Notes: generated from the sequence alone by a model not told the origin. DNA of 64,000 bases from Marinihelvus fidelis (GCF_008725655.1 NZ_VYXP01000002.1:124001-188000); one strand, 5' to 3'. Shown: positions 19,960 to 29,102, counted from the stretch's first letter. Translations and numbers: made by a program.

Positions 19960-20643
19960 ATGAACCCGAAGCGCCCAGGTGAGAGACAAGAATGGGCAAT
20001 TCTTTGGGGCTGTGAACTGGAATTGAGTTCCGCCGAAAGGGCCGTTCTCGTATACCTTGCACACCGATGGAATTATAAACGGAAAATCGCGTTCCCTTCG
20101 CTGGACAGAATCGCGCAGGACACCGGATTTCACCGTTCTACAGTGATACGAAGCGTAGCCAAACTCGCCGAAGACGGTTTAATTACAAAAAACCACCCCA
20201 AGCAACGTCGAAGGGACACTGGTGGTCAATTCGCAACCGAATACAGTATCAATTTCGACAAGGCACCACAGTCGCATGGTGCAACCACTTATAACAACGA
20301 CCATGGTCGCATTTGTCAGAACCAAGGTCGCCCAGTGCCGGGACCACAGTCGCATGGTGCGACCCCAACAGGGTATTTAACAGGTAGAGATAATCAACAT
20401 TCCGATTCCACTGAACCAGTTTCAGAATCAGTCGCACCGAATAGGTATGGCAACAACGATGAAATTGTTGGGCTATTCGATATTGGCGAGCAGGCCATGG
20501 GCGAAGGTAACGGGGCTCTGATTTCCAAGCTCATAAGAATTCGGGGTAACGACGTAGCGCGCGAGTTACTCGTCGAGGCAGCGAAATGCCAGGATCACGA
20601 CAAAGCCCGCATTCGCGTTAAAAGGGAAATTGAGATCAACTGA
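19960..20643 (+). CDS. Winged-helix protein of a small mobile element (possible replication initiator)
   Basis: 227-residue protein. Residues 20-100 form a helix-turn-helix domain of the HTH_36 type (LSSAERAVLVYLAHRWN; SLDRIAQDTGFHRSTVIRSVAKLAEDGLI), found in plasmid and phage replication proteins and island regulators. The central part is low-complexity and contains the peptide PQSHGAT twice, from an exact 18-nt DNA repeat. The C-terminal 60 residues form a small helical domain. Replication or control of the 1.4-kb element between the att repeats is inference. Codon use is clearly less GC-rich than in the neighbouring core genes. Confidence 0.65.
   Translation: MNPKRPGERQEWAILWGCELELSSAERAVLVYLAHRWNYKRKIAFPSLDRIAQDTGFHRSTVIRSVAKLAEDGLITKNHPKQRRRDTGGQFATEYSINFDKAPQSHGATTYNNDHGRICQNQGRPVPGPQSHGATPTGYLTGRDNQHSDSTEPVSESVAPNRYGNNDEIVGLFDIGEQAMGEGNGALISKLIRIRGNDVARELLVEAAKCQDHDKARIRVKREIEIN
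20265..20360 (+). repeat. Iteron-like repeats inside the winged-helix gene
   Basis: The 18-mer ACCACAGTCGCATGGTGC occurs exactly at 20265-20282 and 20343-20360. Related shorter copies (CCATGGTCGCAT near 20301, CCAAGGTCGCCC near 20322) lie between. The spacing is not regular. Confidence 0.6.
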
Positions 20644-20917
20644 CCTGCCCGCCACAGATTTCTACCTATTTGTCGACCAGATGCAGTCCAGCGTGTCAAA
20701 CAGCGATGACGACACAGCTTGAGTTCGCTGGCGGCCATCCGATTTCACCTGCATGATTGTGGGCACGTAGCCGTTGATTGCGGTGACCAGCTTCCCGGAT
20801 CACGGTCACATGTGCCATGCAAAGGGCGTGCGGTAAAGTTATTTGCGGGTACAAATACGGGTACAAGCACTAAAAAAGGCCTGTATAACACTTCTAAATT
20901 CGTAAGTTACTGATATT
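20644..20917. other. Non-coding DNA before tRNA-Val with integrase-arm-like repeat
   Basis: No gene is supported. Near the right end CGGGTACAA occurs twice, 12 bp apart (20846-20854 and 20858-20866), followed by an A-rich tract. Short direct repeats next to a tRNA attachment site are often integrase arm-binding sites; that reading is inference. Confidence 0.45.
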
Positions 20918-20939
20918 GAGTGGTGGGCACGACTGGGAT
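20918..20939 (+). repeat. att-like sequence within the tRNA-Val 3' end (right copy)
   Basis: Right partner of the repeat at 19498-19519, 20 of 22 bases identical. It includes the tRNA 3' CCA on the - strand and marks the junction between mobile DNA and the core chromosome. Confidence 0.7.
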
Positions 20940-20995
20940 CGAACCAGTGACCCCTACCATGTCAAGGTAGTGCTCTACCGCTGAGCTACGCGCCC
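20921..20995 (-). tRNA. tRNA-Val (GAC)
   Basis: 75-nt cloverleaf on the - strand: acceptor GGGCGCG pairs with CGTGCCC (one G-U), D-arm GTAGCTCAGCGGTAGAGCAC, anticodon stem-loop CTACC-TTGACAT-GGTAG giving anticodon GAC, T-arm ACTGG-TTCGATC-CCAGT, and encoded 3' CCA. Its 3' end faces the metal island and serves as the likely integration site. Confidence 0.97.
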
Positions 20996-21104
20996 ACTCG
21001 ATCTGCGGGGCTTGAAGCCCGCAGGGGCCGCGCAGTGTACCCCATGCGCGAATATAATGAAACTGCTTTTGAGCCGCTTTTTCCGAACACGTGGATGCCG
21101 TGAA

Positions 21105-21923
21105 ATGACGATGAACCTGGCGCGGGGCCTGGCTGTACTGGCCATCACGACCCTTGCCGTATTGACGAATGGCGCGCGTGCCCATGACGAGGCCACTGAC
21201 CAGGAAGAAGTGCTGGTCCAGGGGCAGCGCTGGGACGAACTGCAGGTCTATGTGCGCACGCTGTCGGAGGCCGGGCCGACGGACCAGCTGGCGCGGTGGA
21301 TGACCTACGTCTGCACCTCGGTGATCGGCGTGCTGCCGGAGCACGCGGAGATGATCAGCCGGCGTATCGCGGCATTGACCGAGGCCCTGGACCTGGACCC
21401 GGCGCCGAAGCGTTGCGACCCCAAACTGACGATCATTTTCAGCTCGGAAGCGGACGCCACGGCGGCGCAGCTGGCCGACACCTACACGGTGGCGCTGGGC
21501 ACGGGTGGGCGCGGCAAGCTGGTCGCATTCGCCGACAGCGACGCGCCGGTGCGCTGGGTGAATATCGTCAATGAATGCGGCGAGGGCTGCGGGCTGATGA
21601 ACTCGCGCATTCGCCAGGCCACTACGCCAGCCTTCAGCCTGATGCTGGTCGTGGTCGACAATACCGCGCTGGCGGGTTTCGATGTGCGCGAGATCGCGGA
21701 CTACCTGGCCATGGTCGCCCTGACCAGTCCCTCGCAGACACGTCGGCACGCGAAGACCTCGGTGCTGTCGATGTTCGAGCGCGAGCGGCGTCCGGGTGCG
21801 ATGTTCGGGCTGACCGCCTGGGACCAGGCTTACCTGGACGCGCTGTACGACCTCGAATCCAACCTCAACGAGAAGCAGCAGCGCGAGCGGATCGAGATGG
21901 CCATGCGCGACGCGCTGGAGTGA
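21105..21923 (+). CDS. Exported protein of unknown function
   Basis: 272-residue protein with a signal peptide (MTMNLARGLAVLAITTLAVLTNGARA). The mature part has three Cys motifs (YVCTSV, KRCDPK, NECGEGC) likely to form disulfides and no recognised domain. A VLVQGQRWDELQVYV segment after the signal and the helical C-terminus (LDALYDLESNLNEKQQRERIEMAM) are the most distinctive parts. I know similar uncharacterised proteins only as hypothetical ones. ATG 21057 is an alternative start, 16 codons upstream. It lies between tRNA-Val and dnaE on the same strand as dnaE. Confidence 0.75.
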   Translation: MTMNLARGLAVLAITTLAVLTNGARAHDEATDQEEVLVQGQRWDELQVYVRTLSEAGPTDQLARWMTYVCTSVIGVLPEHAEMISRRIAALTEALDLDPAPKRCDPKLTIIFSSEADATAAQLADTYTVALGTGGRGKLVAFADSDAPVRWVNIVNECGEGCGLMNSRIRQATTPAFSLMLVVVDNTALAGFDVREIADYLAMVALTSPSQTRRHAKTSVLSMFERERRPGAMFGLTAWDQAYLDALYDLESNLNEKQQRERIEMAMRDALE

Positions 21924-22007
21924 TCCCGGCCGCCCCCTGCCCGGTCGCGGGCGCTATAATCTCCGGGCGCGATGACGCCGCCCCGGAACCCGCTTTCGAC
22001 TGACCCG

Positions 22008-25000
22008 ATGACCGACACTTTCGTCCACCTGCACCTGCACTCCGAATACTCCCTGGTGGACAGCACGTTGCGGCTGAAACCGCTGATCGCGAAGACACGC
22101 GAGTCCGGCATGCCGGCCGTGGCGATCACAGACCAGAACAACCTGTTCGCACTGGTGAAGTTCTACCGCCAGGCGGTGGCGGCGGGGCTGAAGCCCATCG
22201 TCGGCGCCGATGTACTGCTGCACAACCCGGACGACCCGAAACACCCTTCCCGCCTGGTGCTGCTGGCGCAGGACCGCGGTGGCTACCTGAACCTGTGCCG
22301 GCTGCTGAGCCTGGGCTACCTTGAAGGCCAGGAGCACGGCGTGCCCTACCTGACCCGCGAGTGGGTCAGCGCGCATGCCGAGGGGCTGATCGCGCTGTCG
22401 GCGGCGCGCGAGGGCGACATCGGCATGGCGCTGCTCGCCAATCACCCCAAGCGTGCGCGCACGCTGGCGGCCGGCTGGGCTCGGGACTTTCCGGACCGTT
22501 TCTACATCGAGGTGCAGCGCACCGGCCGCGAGGGCGAGAAACTGTACGAGCCACTGGCGCTGGCGCTGGCGGCGGAGCTGCAGCTACCGGTGGTGGCCAC
22601 CAACGACGTGCGCTTTATCGACAGCGCCGATTTCGAGGCCCACGAGGCACGCGTCTGCATCCGCGAGGGCCGGCTGCTGGCCGACAAGCGCCGCGAACAG
22701 CGCTATTCCGACCAGCAGTACCTGAAGTCGCCCGAAGAGATGCAGGCGCTGTTCAGCGACCTGCCCGAGGCATTGGACAACGCCGTCGAGATCGCCCGGC
22801 GCTGTAACCTGGAGCTGACCTTCGGCGAGTACTTCCTGCCCGACTTCCCCACCCCGGAGGGCGAGTCGGTCAACGACTTCCTGCGCCGCGTGTCCGCCGA
22901 GGGCCTGGCGGAATTGCTGGACACCTATGGCCCGTCCGAAGGCCGCACCGCCGAGGAATACCTCGAGCGCCTGGAGACCGAGCTCGACGTCATTATCTCG
23001 ATGGGTTTTCCGGGGTATTTCCTGATCGTCGCCGACTTCATCCGCTGGGCCAAGGACAACGACGTGCCGGTGGGCCCGGGCCGCGGTTCCGGCGCCGGCT
23101 CGGTGGTCGCCTGGGCGCTGGGTATCACCGGCCTGGACCCGCTGAAGTACGACCTGCTGTTCGAGCGCTTCCTGAACCCCGAGCGCGTGTCCATGCCCGA
23201 CTTCGATGTCGACTTCTGCATGGAAAAACGCGACCGCGTCATCGACTACGTGGCGCAGCGCTATGGCCGCGACCAGGTCAGCCAGATCATCACCTACGGC
23301 ACCATGGCCGCCAAGGCCGTGGTGCGCGATGCCGGCCGTGTGCTGGGGCACGGCTACGGCTTTGTCGACTCCATCGCCAAGCTGGTGCCGCTGGAACTGG
23401 GCATCACGCTGAGCAAGGCGCTGGAGGCCGAGCCGGAACTGCGCCGCCGCTACGACGAGGAAGAAGACACCCGCGCAGTGCTGGACCTGGCGCTGTCGCT
23501 GGAGGGCCTGACCCGTAACGCCGGCAAGCACGCCGGCGGCGTGGTCATCGCGCCGTCGGCGCTGACGGATTTCTCACCGCTGTTCTGCGAACCGGGCGGC
23601 GGCGGCGTGGTAACGCAGTTCGACAAGGACGACGTGGAGTCGGTGGGCCTGGTGAAGTTCGACTTCCTGGGCCTGCGCACACTGACCATCATCGACTGGG
23701 CCACGCAGACCATCAACGCCCGCCGCGAGGCCGAGGGCCTGGAGCCGCTCGACCTGGAGGCGCTGCCGCTGGATGACGAGGTCACGTTCCGCCTGCTGCG
23801 CGCCTGCCAGACCACCGCCGTCTTCCAGCTGGAATCGCGCGGCATGAAGGAGCTGATCCGCAAGCTGCAGCCCGACAGCTTCGAGGAAATCATCGCCCTG
23901 GTGGCGCTGTTCCGCCCCGGTCCGCTGGAGTCGGGCATGGTCGACAGCTACATCAAGCGCAAGCACGGCCAGGAAAAGGTCAGCGTGCCGCACGAAAAGG
24001 TCCGCGACATCCTGGTGCCGACCAACGGCGTCATCCTGTACCAGGAGCAGGTGATGCAGATTGCCCAGGAGATGGCCGGATACTCACTGGGCGACGCCGA
24101 CATCCTGCGCCGCGCCATGGGTAAGAAGAAGCCCGAGGAGATGGCCAAGCAGCGCGAGATCTTCGTCAACGGTTCGGTCGAGCGCGGGATCGAGGAGAAG
24201 ACCGCCAGCTTCATCTTCGACCAGATGGAGACCTTCGCGGGCTACGGCTTCAACAAGTCGCATTCGGCCGCCTACGCGCTGATCTCCTACCAGACCGGCT
24301 GGCTGAAGGCGCACTACCCCGCCGATTTCATGGCCGCGGTGCTGTCGGCGGACATGGACAACACCGACAAGGTCGGCTTCATGATCGACGAGTGCCGGGC
24401 CATGAACCTGGGCGTGGTGCCACCGGACATCAACCGCTCGATGTTCCCGTTCACGGTGATCGATGACGCGCGCATCCGCTACGGGCTGGGTGCGCTGAAG
24501 GGCCTGGGGCGCTCCGCCATCGAGTCGATCATCGCCGAGCGCGAGGCCAGGGGTCCCTTTACCGACCTGCCGGATTTCTGCGACCGCGTCGACCTGCAGA
24601 AGGTCAACCGGCGCGCGCTGGAGACACTGGTGCGCTCCGGGGCCATGGACCCGCTGGACGCGGACGGCAACCGCGCGCGCATGCTTAACGCGCTGGACAC
24701 GGTGCTGCACGCCGCCGAGCAGTCACAACGCGACCGCGAGGCCGGCCAGTCCGATATGTTCGGCGCCGCCAGTGGAGAGTCGACCGGCATTTCCGTGGAT
24801 ATCCCCGACTGCCCGCCCTGGCCGGAACTGCAGCGCCTGTTTGCCGAGAAAGAGGCCCTGGGCCTGTTCCTAACCGGCCATCCCACGCAGGTGCACCAGC
24901 GCGATCTTGAGCGTTTCACGACCTGCCAGCTGGGCAAGGTGGGCAACCTGGTACCGCCCAACGAGGAAGGTCGCCGCGGCCGCGCGGTGGAGATGACCCT

Positions 25001-25472
25001 GGGCGGCCTTGTAGCGGCGCAACGGCGCACCAACCGCGGCCAGTTTGTCACCATCGAGGACCACGGCGGCCGGGTCGAAGTGGCGCTGTTCGACGACGCC
25101 TTTTCGCGCTACGCCGACCTGCTGGGCAAGGACGAGATGGTCGTGGTCGAGGGCCGCGTATCGGCCGATGACTTCAGTGGCGGTTACCGTATGAGCGCCA
25201 GCCGGGTGATGTCACTGGCCGAGGCCAAGTCGCGCTTCGCCCGCGGCGTGTCGTTCTCGGTACAGGGCCCGGACGAGGAACTGCCCGGCCTGCTGGCGTC
25301 CACCTTCGCGCCCTACCGCGACGGCGCCGGCACCGTGTACGTGGAGTACCGCAACCCGCGCGCGCGGGCCAGCCTGCAACTGGGTGAGGAATGGCGTGTA
25401 CGGCCGTGCGAGGAACTGGTGGCCGCGCTGGGCGAACTCGACGCCGTGCTCGCGGCGCGGCTGGTTTACTGA
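22008..25472 (+). CDS. dnaE: DNA polymerase III alpha subunit
   Basis: 1154-residue replicative polymerase (E. coli 1160). N-terminal PHP domain begins FVHLHLHSEYSLVD; the C-family polymerase core has GPGRGSGAGS and the catalytic Asp pair in PDFDVDFCMEKRD; helix-hairpin-helix and C-terminal OB-fold (VEMTLGGLV...VVVEGRV) follow. ATG 22008 matches the family start; ATG 21972 is in frame but would lie about 5 bases after the start point expected from a TATAAT at 21955-21960. Its stop abuts the stop of the convergent transglycosylase gene. Confidence 0.98.
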   Translation: MTDTFVHLHLHSEYSLVDSTLRLKPLIAKTRESGMPAVAITDQNNLFALVKFYRQAVAAGLKPIVGADVLLHNPDDPKHPSRLVLLAQDRGGYLNLCRLLSLGYLEGQEHGVPYLTREWVSAHAEGLIALSAAREGDIGMALLANHPKRARTLAAGWARDFPDRFYIEVQRTGREGEKLYEPLALALAAELQLPVVATNDVRFIDSADFEAHEARVCIREGRLLADKRREQRYSDQQYLKSPEEMQALFSDLPEALDNAVEIARRCNLELTFGEYFLPDFPTPEGESVNDFLRRVSAEGLAELLDTYGPSEGRTAEEYLERLETELDVIISMGFPGYFLIVADFIRWAKDNDVPVGPGRGSGAGSVVAWALGITGLDPLKYDLLFERFLNPERVSMPDFDVDFCMEKRDRVIDYVAQRYGRDQVSQIITYGTMAAKAVVRDAGRVLGHGYGFVDSIAKLVPLELGITLSKALEAEPELRRRYDEEEDTRAVLDLALSLEGLTRNAGKHAGGVVIAPSALTDFSPLFCEPGGGGVVTQFDKDDVESVGLVKFDFLGLRTLTIIDWATQTINARREAEGLEPLDLEALPLDDEVTFRLLRACQTTAVFQLESRGMKELIRKLQPDSFEEIIALVALFRPGPLESGMVDSYIKRKHGQEKVSVPHEKVRDILVPTNGVILYQEQVMQIAQEMAGYSLGDADILRRAMGKKKPEEMAKQREIFVNGSVERGIEEKTASFIFDQMETFAGYGFNKSHSAAYALISYQTGWLKAHYPADFMAAVLSADMDNTDKVGFMIDECRAMNLGVVPPDINRSMFPFTVIDDARIRYGLGALKGLGRSAIESIIAEREARGPFTDLPDFCDRVDLQKVNRRALETLVRSGAMDPLDADGNRARMLNALDTVLHAAEQSQRDREAGQSDMFGAASGESTGISVDIPDCPPWPELQRLFAEKEALGLFLTGHPTQVHQRDLERFTTCQLGKVGNLVPPNEEGRRGRAVEMTLGGLVAAQRRTNRGQFVTIEDHGGRVEVALFDDAFSRYADLLGKDEMVVVEGRVSADDFSGGYRMSASRVMSLAEAKSRFARGVSFSVQGPDEELPGLLASTFAPYRDGAGTVYVEYRNPRARASLQLGEEWRVRPCEELVAALGELDAVLAARLVY

Positions 25473-26096
25473 TCAGGCGCCGGCAGAGCGGTAGCGCCGG
25501 TAGAGAATCTTGATCCTGCGAACGTACTCGCGGGTCTCATCATAGGGCGGAATGCCGCCATGGCGCTGCACGGCGCCGGGGCCGGCGTTATACGCGGCCG
25601 TGGCCAGGTCGATATCGCCACCAAACTGCTCCAGCATCCGTGAAAGATACTGCGTGCCGCCGGCAATGTTGCCGGCTGGGTCGTAGGGGTCGGCGACGCT
25701 GAGTTCAGCCTGCGTGGCCGGCATCAGCTGCATCAGGCCCTGGGCGCCTTTCGGCGACTTGGCGTCTACGCGGTAGGCGGACTCGGCATGGATGATGGCG
25801 CGGATCAGCGGCTCCTCGACCGCAAATCGGGTCGCGGCATCGCTGATCTCCTGGCGGAACAGCGAGGTCATCAGCGGCACATTCTCCCAGTTCACCTTGC
25901 GACTGCACTTGGGGTCGGACGCGTAGCAGGGGAACCGGAACGTGGCGTAGGCCTGGTCGGTGGGCGGCTTGGTGTTGGTGTAGTGAACGATGCCGTTGGC
26001 ATCGGTGTACTTGTAAATCTGCGCGCCGGCCGTTGAGGCCAGCAACAGTCCGGCCATCATGGCCAGCATCCTGATTGTCCGCTTCCCTTGCGTCAT
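25473..26096 (-). CDS. Lytic transglycosylase (DUF4124 + SLT domain)
   Basis: 207-residue exported peptidoglycan enzyme. Signal peptide to about residue 25 (ASTAGA-QIYKY), a DUF4124-type domain (IYKYTDANGIVHYTN) and a C-terminal SLT/Slt70 catalytic domain. The catalytic Glu is in IRAIIHAESAYRVDAKS, followed by GAQGLMQLMP and AYNAGPGAV, the usual motifs. It cleaves glycan strands by forming 1,6-anhydro-MurNAc. It is tail-to-tail with dnaE, with no spacer. Confidence 0.92.
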   Translation of the reverse strand: MTQGKRTIRMLAMMAGLLLASTAGAQIYKYTDANGIVHYTNTKPPTDQAYATFRFPCYASDPKCSRKVNWENVPLMTSLFRQEISDAATRFAVEEPLIRAIIHAESAYRVDAKSPKGAQGLMQLMPATQAELSVADPYDPAGNIAGGTQYLSRMLEQFGGDIDLATAAYNAGPGAVQRHGGIPPYDETREYVRRIKILYRRYRSAGA

Positions 26097-26137
26097 AGCC
26101 GTACCCTCATGGCACCTGGCCCCGATTCTAGATGATT

Positions 26138-27073
26138 TTATGGGACATCGCCGCCCCCGGGCGGTTCCACCACGCGGATCATGCCCTCCTGCGCCGTGCT
26201 GGCCACCAGGCGGCCCTGGCGGTCGTAGATCATGCCGCGGGCCAGACCGCGACTGCCGCCGGCATTGGGACTGTCACAGTCATACAGCAGCCAGTCATCG
26301 AGCCGGCACTCGCGGTGAAACCACATGGCATGGTCCAGGCTGGCCATCAGCACATTGCCCTTGAGCAGGCTGATGCCATGCGGCAGCGTCGCCGTGCTCA
26401 CCAGGTGGAAATCCGAGACGTAGGCCAGCAATGCGCGGTTCAGCACCGGGTCGTCACCGACATCACCGTTGATGCGGAACCAGACGCGCTGGCGCGGTGG
26501 CCGGGGCTCCGGGCGGAAGGGGTCGTATATGTCCACCGGGCGGATCTCGTAGGGCCCGAAGCGATTGAACCAGCGATGCAGCTTGCGCGACACCTGTTCC
26601 AGGCGCTCCGGCGACAACGCTTCGCCGGGGACAATGTCGTCCGGGCCCGGCACATCCGGCATGTCGAACTGGTGGTCGACGCCGCCCTGCGGCACCTGGA
26701 ACGATGCCGACAGCGTGAAAATCTGCTGGCCGTGCTGGATGGCCACCACGCGGCGCGCGGAGAAACTGCGGCCATCACGACTGCGGTCGACGCTGTAAAC
26801 GATGGGCGATTCCGGGTCGCCGGCGCGCAGGAAATAGGCGTGCAACGAATGCGCCAGGCGCCCCGGCTCCACGGTCTCGCTGGCCGCCAGCAGGGCCTGG
26901 GCCAGCACCTGGCCGCCGAACACGCGCGGCGTGCCGATATCGCGGCTCTCGCCACGGAACAGGTTGACCTCCAGCGGTTGCGGGCGGATTAGTGCCAGCA
27001 ATTCCTCGGCGGAGTGCCGCTCGCCGTCTTCATCGGCGCGGTAACAAACGTGCTCACTGTCGGTGTCACTCAT
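26138..27073 (-). CDS. tesB: Acyl-CoA thioesterase II
   Basis: 311-residue cytoplasmic double-hotdog thioesterase that hydrolyses acyl-CoA to fatty acid and CoA. The first hotdog has FGGQVLAQALLAA and LHAYFLRAGDP; the second has SLDHAMWFHRECRLDDWLLYD and ends VASTAQEGMIR, containing the Asp/Gln active-site elements of TesB. Length is slightly above E. coli TesB (286) because of an N-terminal extension. It is divergent from sbcB, with about 80 bp between starts. Confidence 0.93.
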   Translation of the reverse strand: MSDTDSEHVCYRADEDGERHSAEELLALIRPQPLEVNLFRGESRDIGTPRVFGGQVLAQALLAASETVEPGRLAHSLHAYFLRAGDPESPIVYSVDRSRDGRSFSARRVVAIQHGQQIFTLSASFQVPQGGVDHQFDMPDVPGPDDIVPGEALSPERLEQVSRKLHRWFNRFGPYEIRPVDIYDPFRPEPRPPRQRVWFRINGDVGDDPVLNRALLAYVSDFHLVSTATLPHGISLLKGNVLMASLDHAMWFHRECRLDDWLLYDCDSPNAGGSRGLARGMIYDRQGRLVASTAQEGMIRVVEPPGGGDVP

Positions 27074-27155
27074 CGGGTCCTGGCCTCTTGTCCCTGCCCC
27101 CCGACGGGGGCCGTTTCATTTACCATGTCGGCATGCGACGCAGTGTACCCCAGCC

Positions 27156-28616
27156 ATGAGTTTTCTCTGGCACGACTACGAGACCTTCGGCACCGATCCC
27201 GCCCACGACCGCCCGGCCCAGTTCGCCGCCATCCGCACCGATGATGAACTACGCGAGATTGGCGAGCCGGTGAACTGGTTCTGCAAGCCACCCATCGATG
27301 CCCTGCCCCACCCCGGCGCCAGCCTGGTCACCGGCATCACGCCACAACGGGCCGAACGCGCCGGCATGGTGGAGGCCGAATTCGCCCGCCGCATCCATGC
27401 GGAAATGGCCGAGCCCGGCACCTGTGTCGCCGGCTACAACAACCTGCGGTTCGATGACGAGTTCACCCGATTCATGCTGCACCGCAACTTCATCGAGCCG
27501 TACGCGCGCGAGTACAAGGACGGCAATTCCCGCTTCGACCTGATTGACGTGGTGCGCATGTGTTACGCGTTGCGCCCGGACGGCATCGAATGGCCCGAAC
27601 GTGAACCCGGCGTACCCAGCTTCCGCCTGGAGCACCTGTCCGCCGCCAATGCCCTGGTGCATGATGCGCCCCACGATGCACTGGAGGATGTCCGCGGCAC
27701 CATCGCGCTGGCCGCCCTGGTGCGCCGCGCCCAGCCGCGCCTGTGGGACTGGGCGCTGCGCCTGCGTGACAAGGCGTTCTGCGCGCGCATGCTGAAGGCT
27801 GACCCGCCCTCGCCGCTGTTGCTAACCCAGTCAATGATCCCGGCCAGTCGCGGCTGCACCACGCTGGTCCTGCCGCTGGCGGATGTGCCCGAGCGACCCC
27901 AGCAGGTGGTGGTCTACGACCTGTCCGTCGATCCGGAACCGCTGCTCACCCTGCCCGCGGATGAACTGTCACGGCGAGTGTTCAGCTCTGCTGCCGACCT
28001 TGGCGACGACGAACCACGAATCCCCCTGATGACGGTGGCCTGCAACCGCCTGCCGATGGTCTCCCCGGTCGCTATGCTGGGCTCGTTCGACGAGGATCGA
28101 ATCGGCATGGACAGCGCAGACGCCCTGGCCAATGCCCGGCGCATCATGCCGCACCTGGCGGAAATTCGCTCAAAGATGCGTGACGTCTTCTCACCCCCAC
28201 CGCCGGCGCCGCCCGGTGACCCGGACGCGTCGCTGTACACCGGCGGGTTCTTCTCCGGCGCCGACCGCGCGCGAATGGCGGAGATATCGCGAACTCCCGC
28301 CGCGGAACTGGGTACGCGGGAATGGCGCTTTGACGACCGGCGCCTGCCGGAAATGTTGTTCCGCTTCCGCGCGAGAAACTTCCCGGAGACACTGAATGCG
28401 GAAGAAACCGCCCGCTGGCTGGACGATTGCCGACGACGCCTGACGTCTCCGCCCAGCCCGAAAATGTCAGGATTTGAAACGTTTAGCGTTGAACTCGCCC
28501 GGGCCCGTGACGAGGTCGGCGACGACCCGGCCAGGCAGCGCCTGTTGGATGAACTCGATCAATGGGTTGACAAGTTGTCCTCGACCCTGGGCGCTGACAA
28601 ACATTCAACGACTTAG
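27156..28616 (+). CDS. sbcB: Exodeoxyribonuclease I
   Basis: 486-residue 3'-5' single-strand DNA exonuclease acting in recombination and mismatch repair. N-terminal DEDDh domain: FLWHDYETFGTDPAHDRPAQ (Asp, Glu), GYNNLRFDDEF (Asp), AHDALEDVRGTIALA-like segment HDAPHDALEDV (His, Asp). The SH3-like and C-terminal helical domains follow. ATG 27156 starts at the family N-terminus; the frame opens upstream without homologous sequence. Confidence 0.96.
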   Translation: MSFLWHDYETFGTDPAHDRPAQFAAIRTDDELREIGEPVNWFCKPPIDALPHPGASLVTGITPQRAERAGMVEAEFARRIHAEMAEPGTCVAGYNNLRFDDEFTRFMLHRNFIEPYAREYKDGNSRFDLIDVVRMCYALRPDGIEWPEREPGVPSFRLEHLSAANALVHDAPHDALEDVRGTIALAALVRRAQPRLWDWALRLRDKAFCARMLKADPPSPLLLTQSMIPASRGCTTLVLPLADVPERPQQVVVYDLSVDPEPLLTLPADELSRRVFSSAADLGDDEPRIPLMTVACNRLPMVSPVAMLGSFDEDRIGMDSADALANARRIMPHLAEIRSKMRDVFSPPPPAPPGDPDASLYTGGFFSGADRARMAEISRTPAAELGTREWRFDDRRLPEMLFRFRARNFPETLNAEETARWLDDCRRRLTSPPSPKMSGFETFSVELARARDEVGDDPARQRLLDELDQWVDKLSSTLGADKHSTT

Positions 28617-28862
28617 CGCGGCTTTCTCCAAGTCAGTCGAACTGTTTATGCACAAGTCCATGATTGTCGGTATGACAAAGTGGTGACACTGCATTGAGCC
28701 CGGCCAGGCCGGCCGGCCGCTCGTAAGTGACTGATTTTTTAAATCAAAACGCGTTGGTCAATTTTTGAACAAAATGGACACCAACCCGCCCCCGTTCAGG
28801 CGCGGACGCCTTGCCCACAGGGTTATCCACAGAATATGTGGATAACGTAAAAAATGCCCTTC
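28617..28862. other. Intergenic region with inverted consensus DnaA boxes
   Basis: Between sbcB and the convergent small gene. TTATCCACA (28823-28831) and its reverse complement TGTGGATAA (28837-28845) form a 25-bp inverted repeat with a 5-bp centre; TTGCCCACA (28811-28819) is a weaker third box. Upstream is AT-rich DNA with the palindrome TGATTT-TTT-AAATCA (28732-28746) and a GC-rich hairpin (28700-28720) that may end sbcB transcripts. Confidence 0.7.
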
Positions 28863-29102
28863 TCAGGCGACATTTAGGGCCAGTTGCGGGCTCACCATGG
28901 CCTGCTCCGTACCGGCCCGTCCACGCCGTCCACGGGCATTCGTGATGCGTTCCAGCGTCCGCCGTGCGCTGGGCGAGACAAACTCAACGTGGGTGCCATC
29001 AGTGAACTGCAGCATCCAGATACGGTTCGGGCTGCCCTCATGGCCCGGCGCGGCGATGATTCCGGAGATGGTCTTGCCGACCAGGTCATTGCGGTCTTTC
29101 AT
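28863..29102 (-). CDS. Small conserved-looking cytoplasmic protein, unknown
   Basis: 79-residue protein beginning MKDRNDLVGKTISGIIAAPG. ATG 29102 has GAGG 8 bases upstream; the open frame extends 84 codons further but is not protein-like. The first 45 residues look like a small beta-barrel (GKTISGIIAAPGHEG; RIWMLQFTDGTHVEFVS), then a basic helix (SARRTLERITNARGRRGRAG) that may bind nucleic acid. No family recognised. Confidence 0.6.
   Translation of the reverse strand: MKDRNDLVGKTISGIIAAPGHEGSPNRIWMLQFTDGTHVEFVSPSARRTLERITNARGRRGRAGTEQAMVSPQLALNVA

Noticed and set aside
20759-20767. GTGGGCACG as a third att copy
   Set aside because: Only 9 bases shared, with no further similarity; expected by chance.
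21003-21024. CTGCGGG/CCCGCAG hairpin as a terminator
   Set aside because: No T-tract on either strand; it lies in the tRNA-Val 5' leader and may be only a processing structure.
28811-28845. Full chromosomal origin
   Set aside because: Two consensus boxes and a weak one, without dnaA, gidA or rpmH nearby; too little for oriC.
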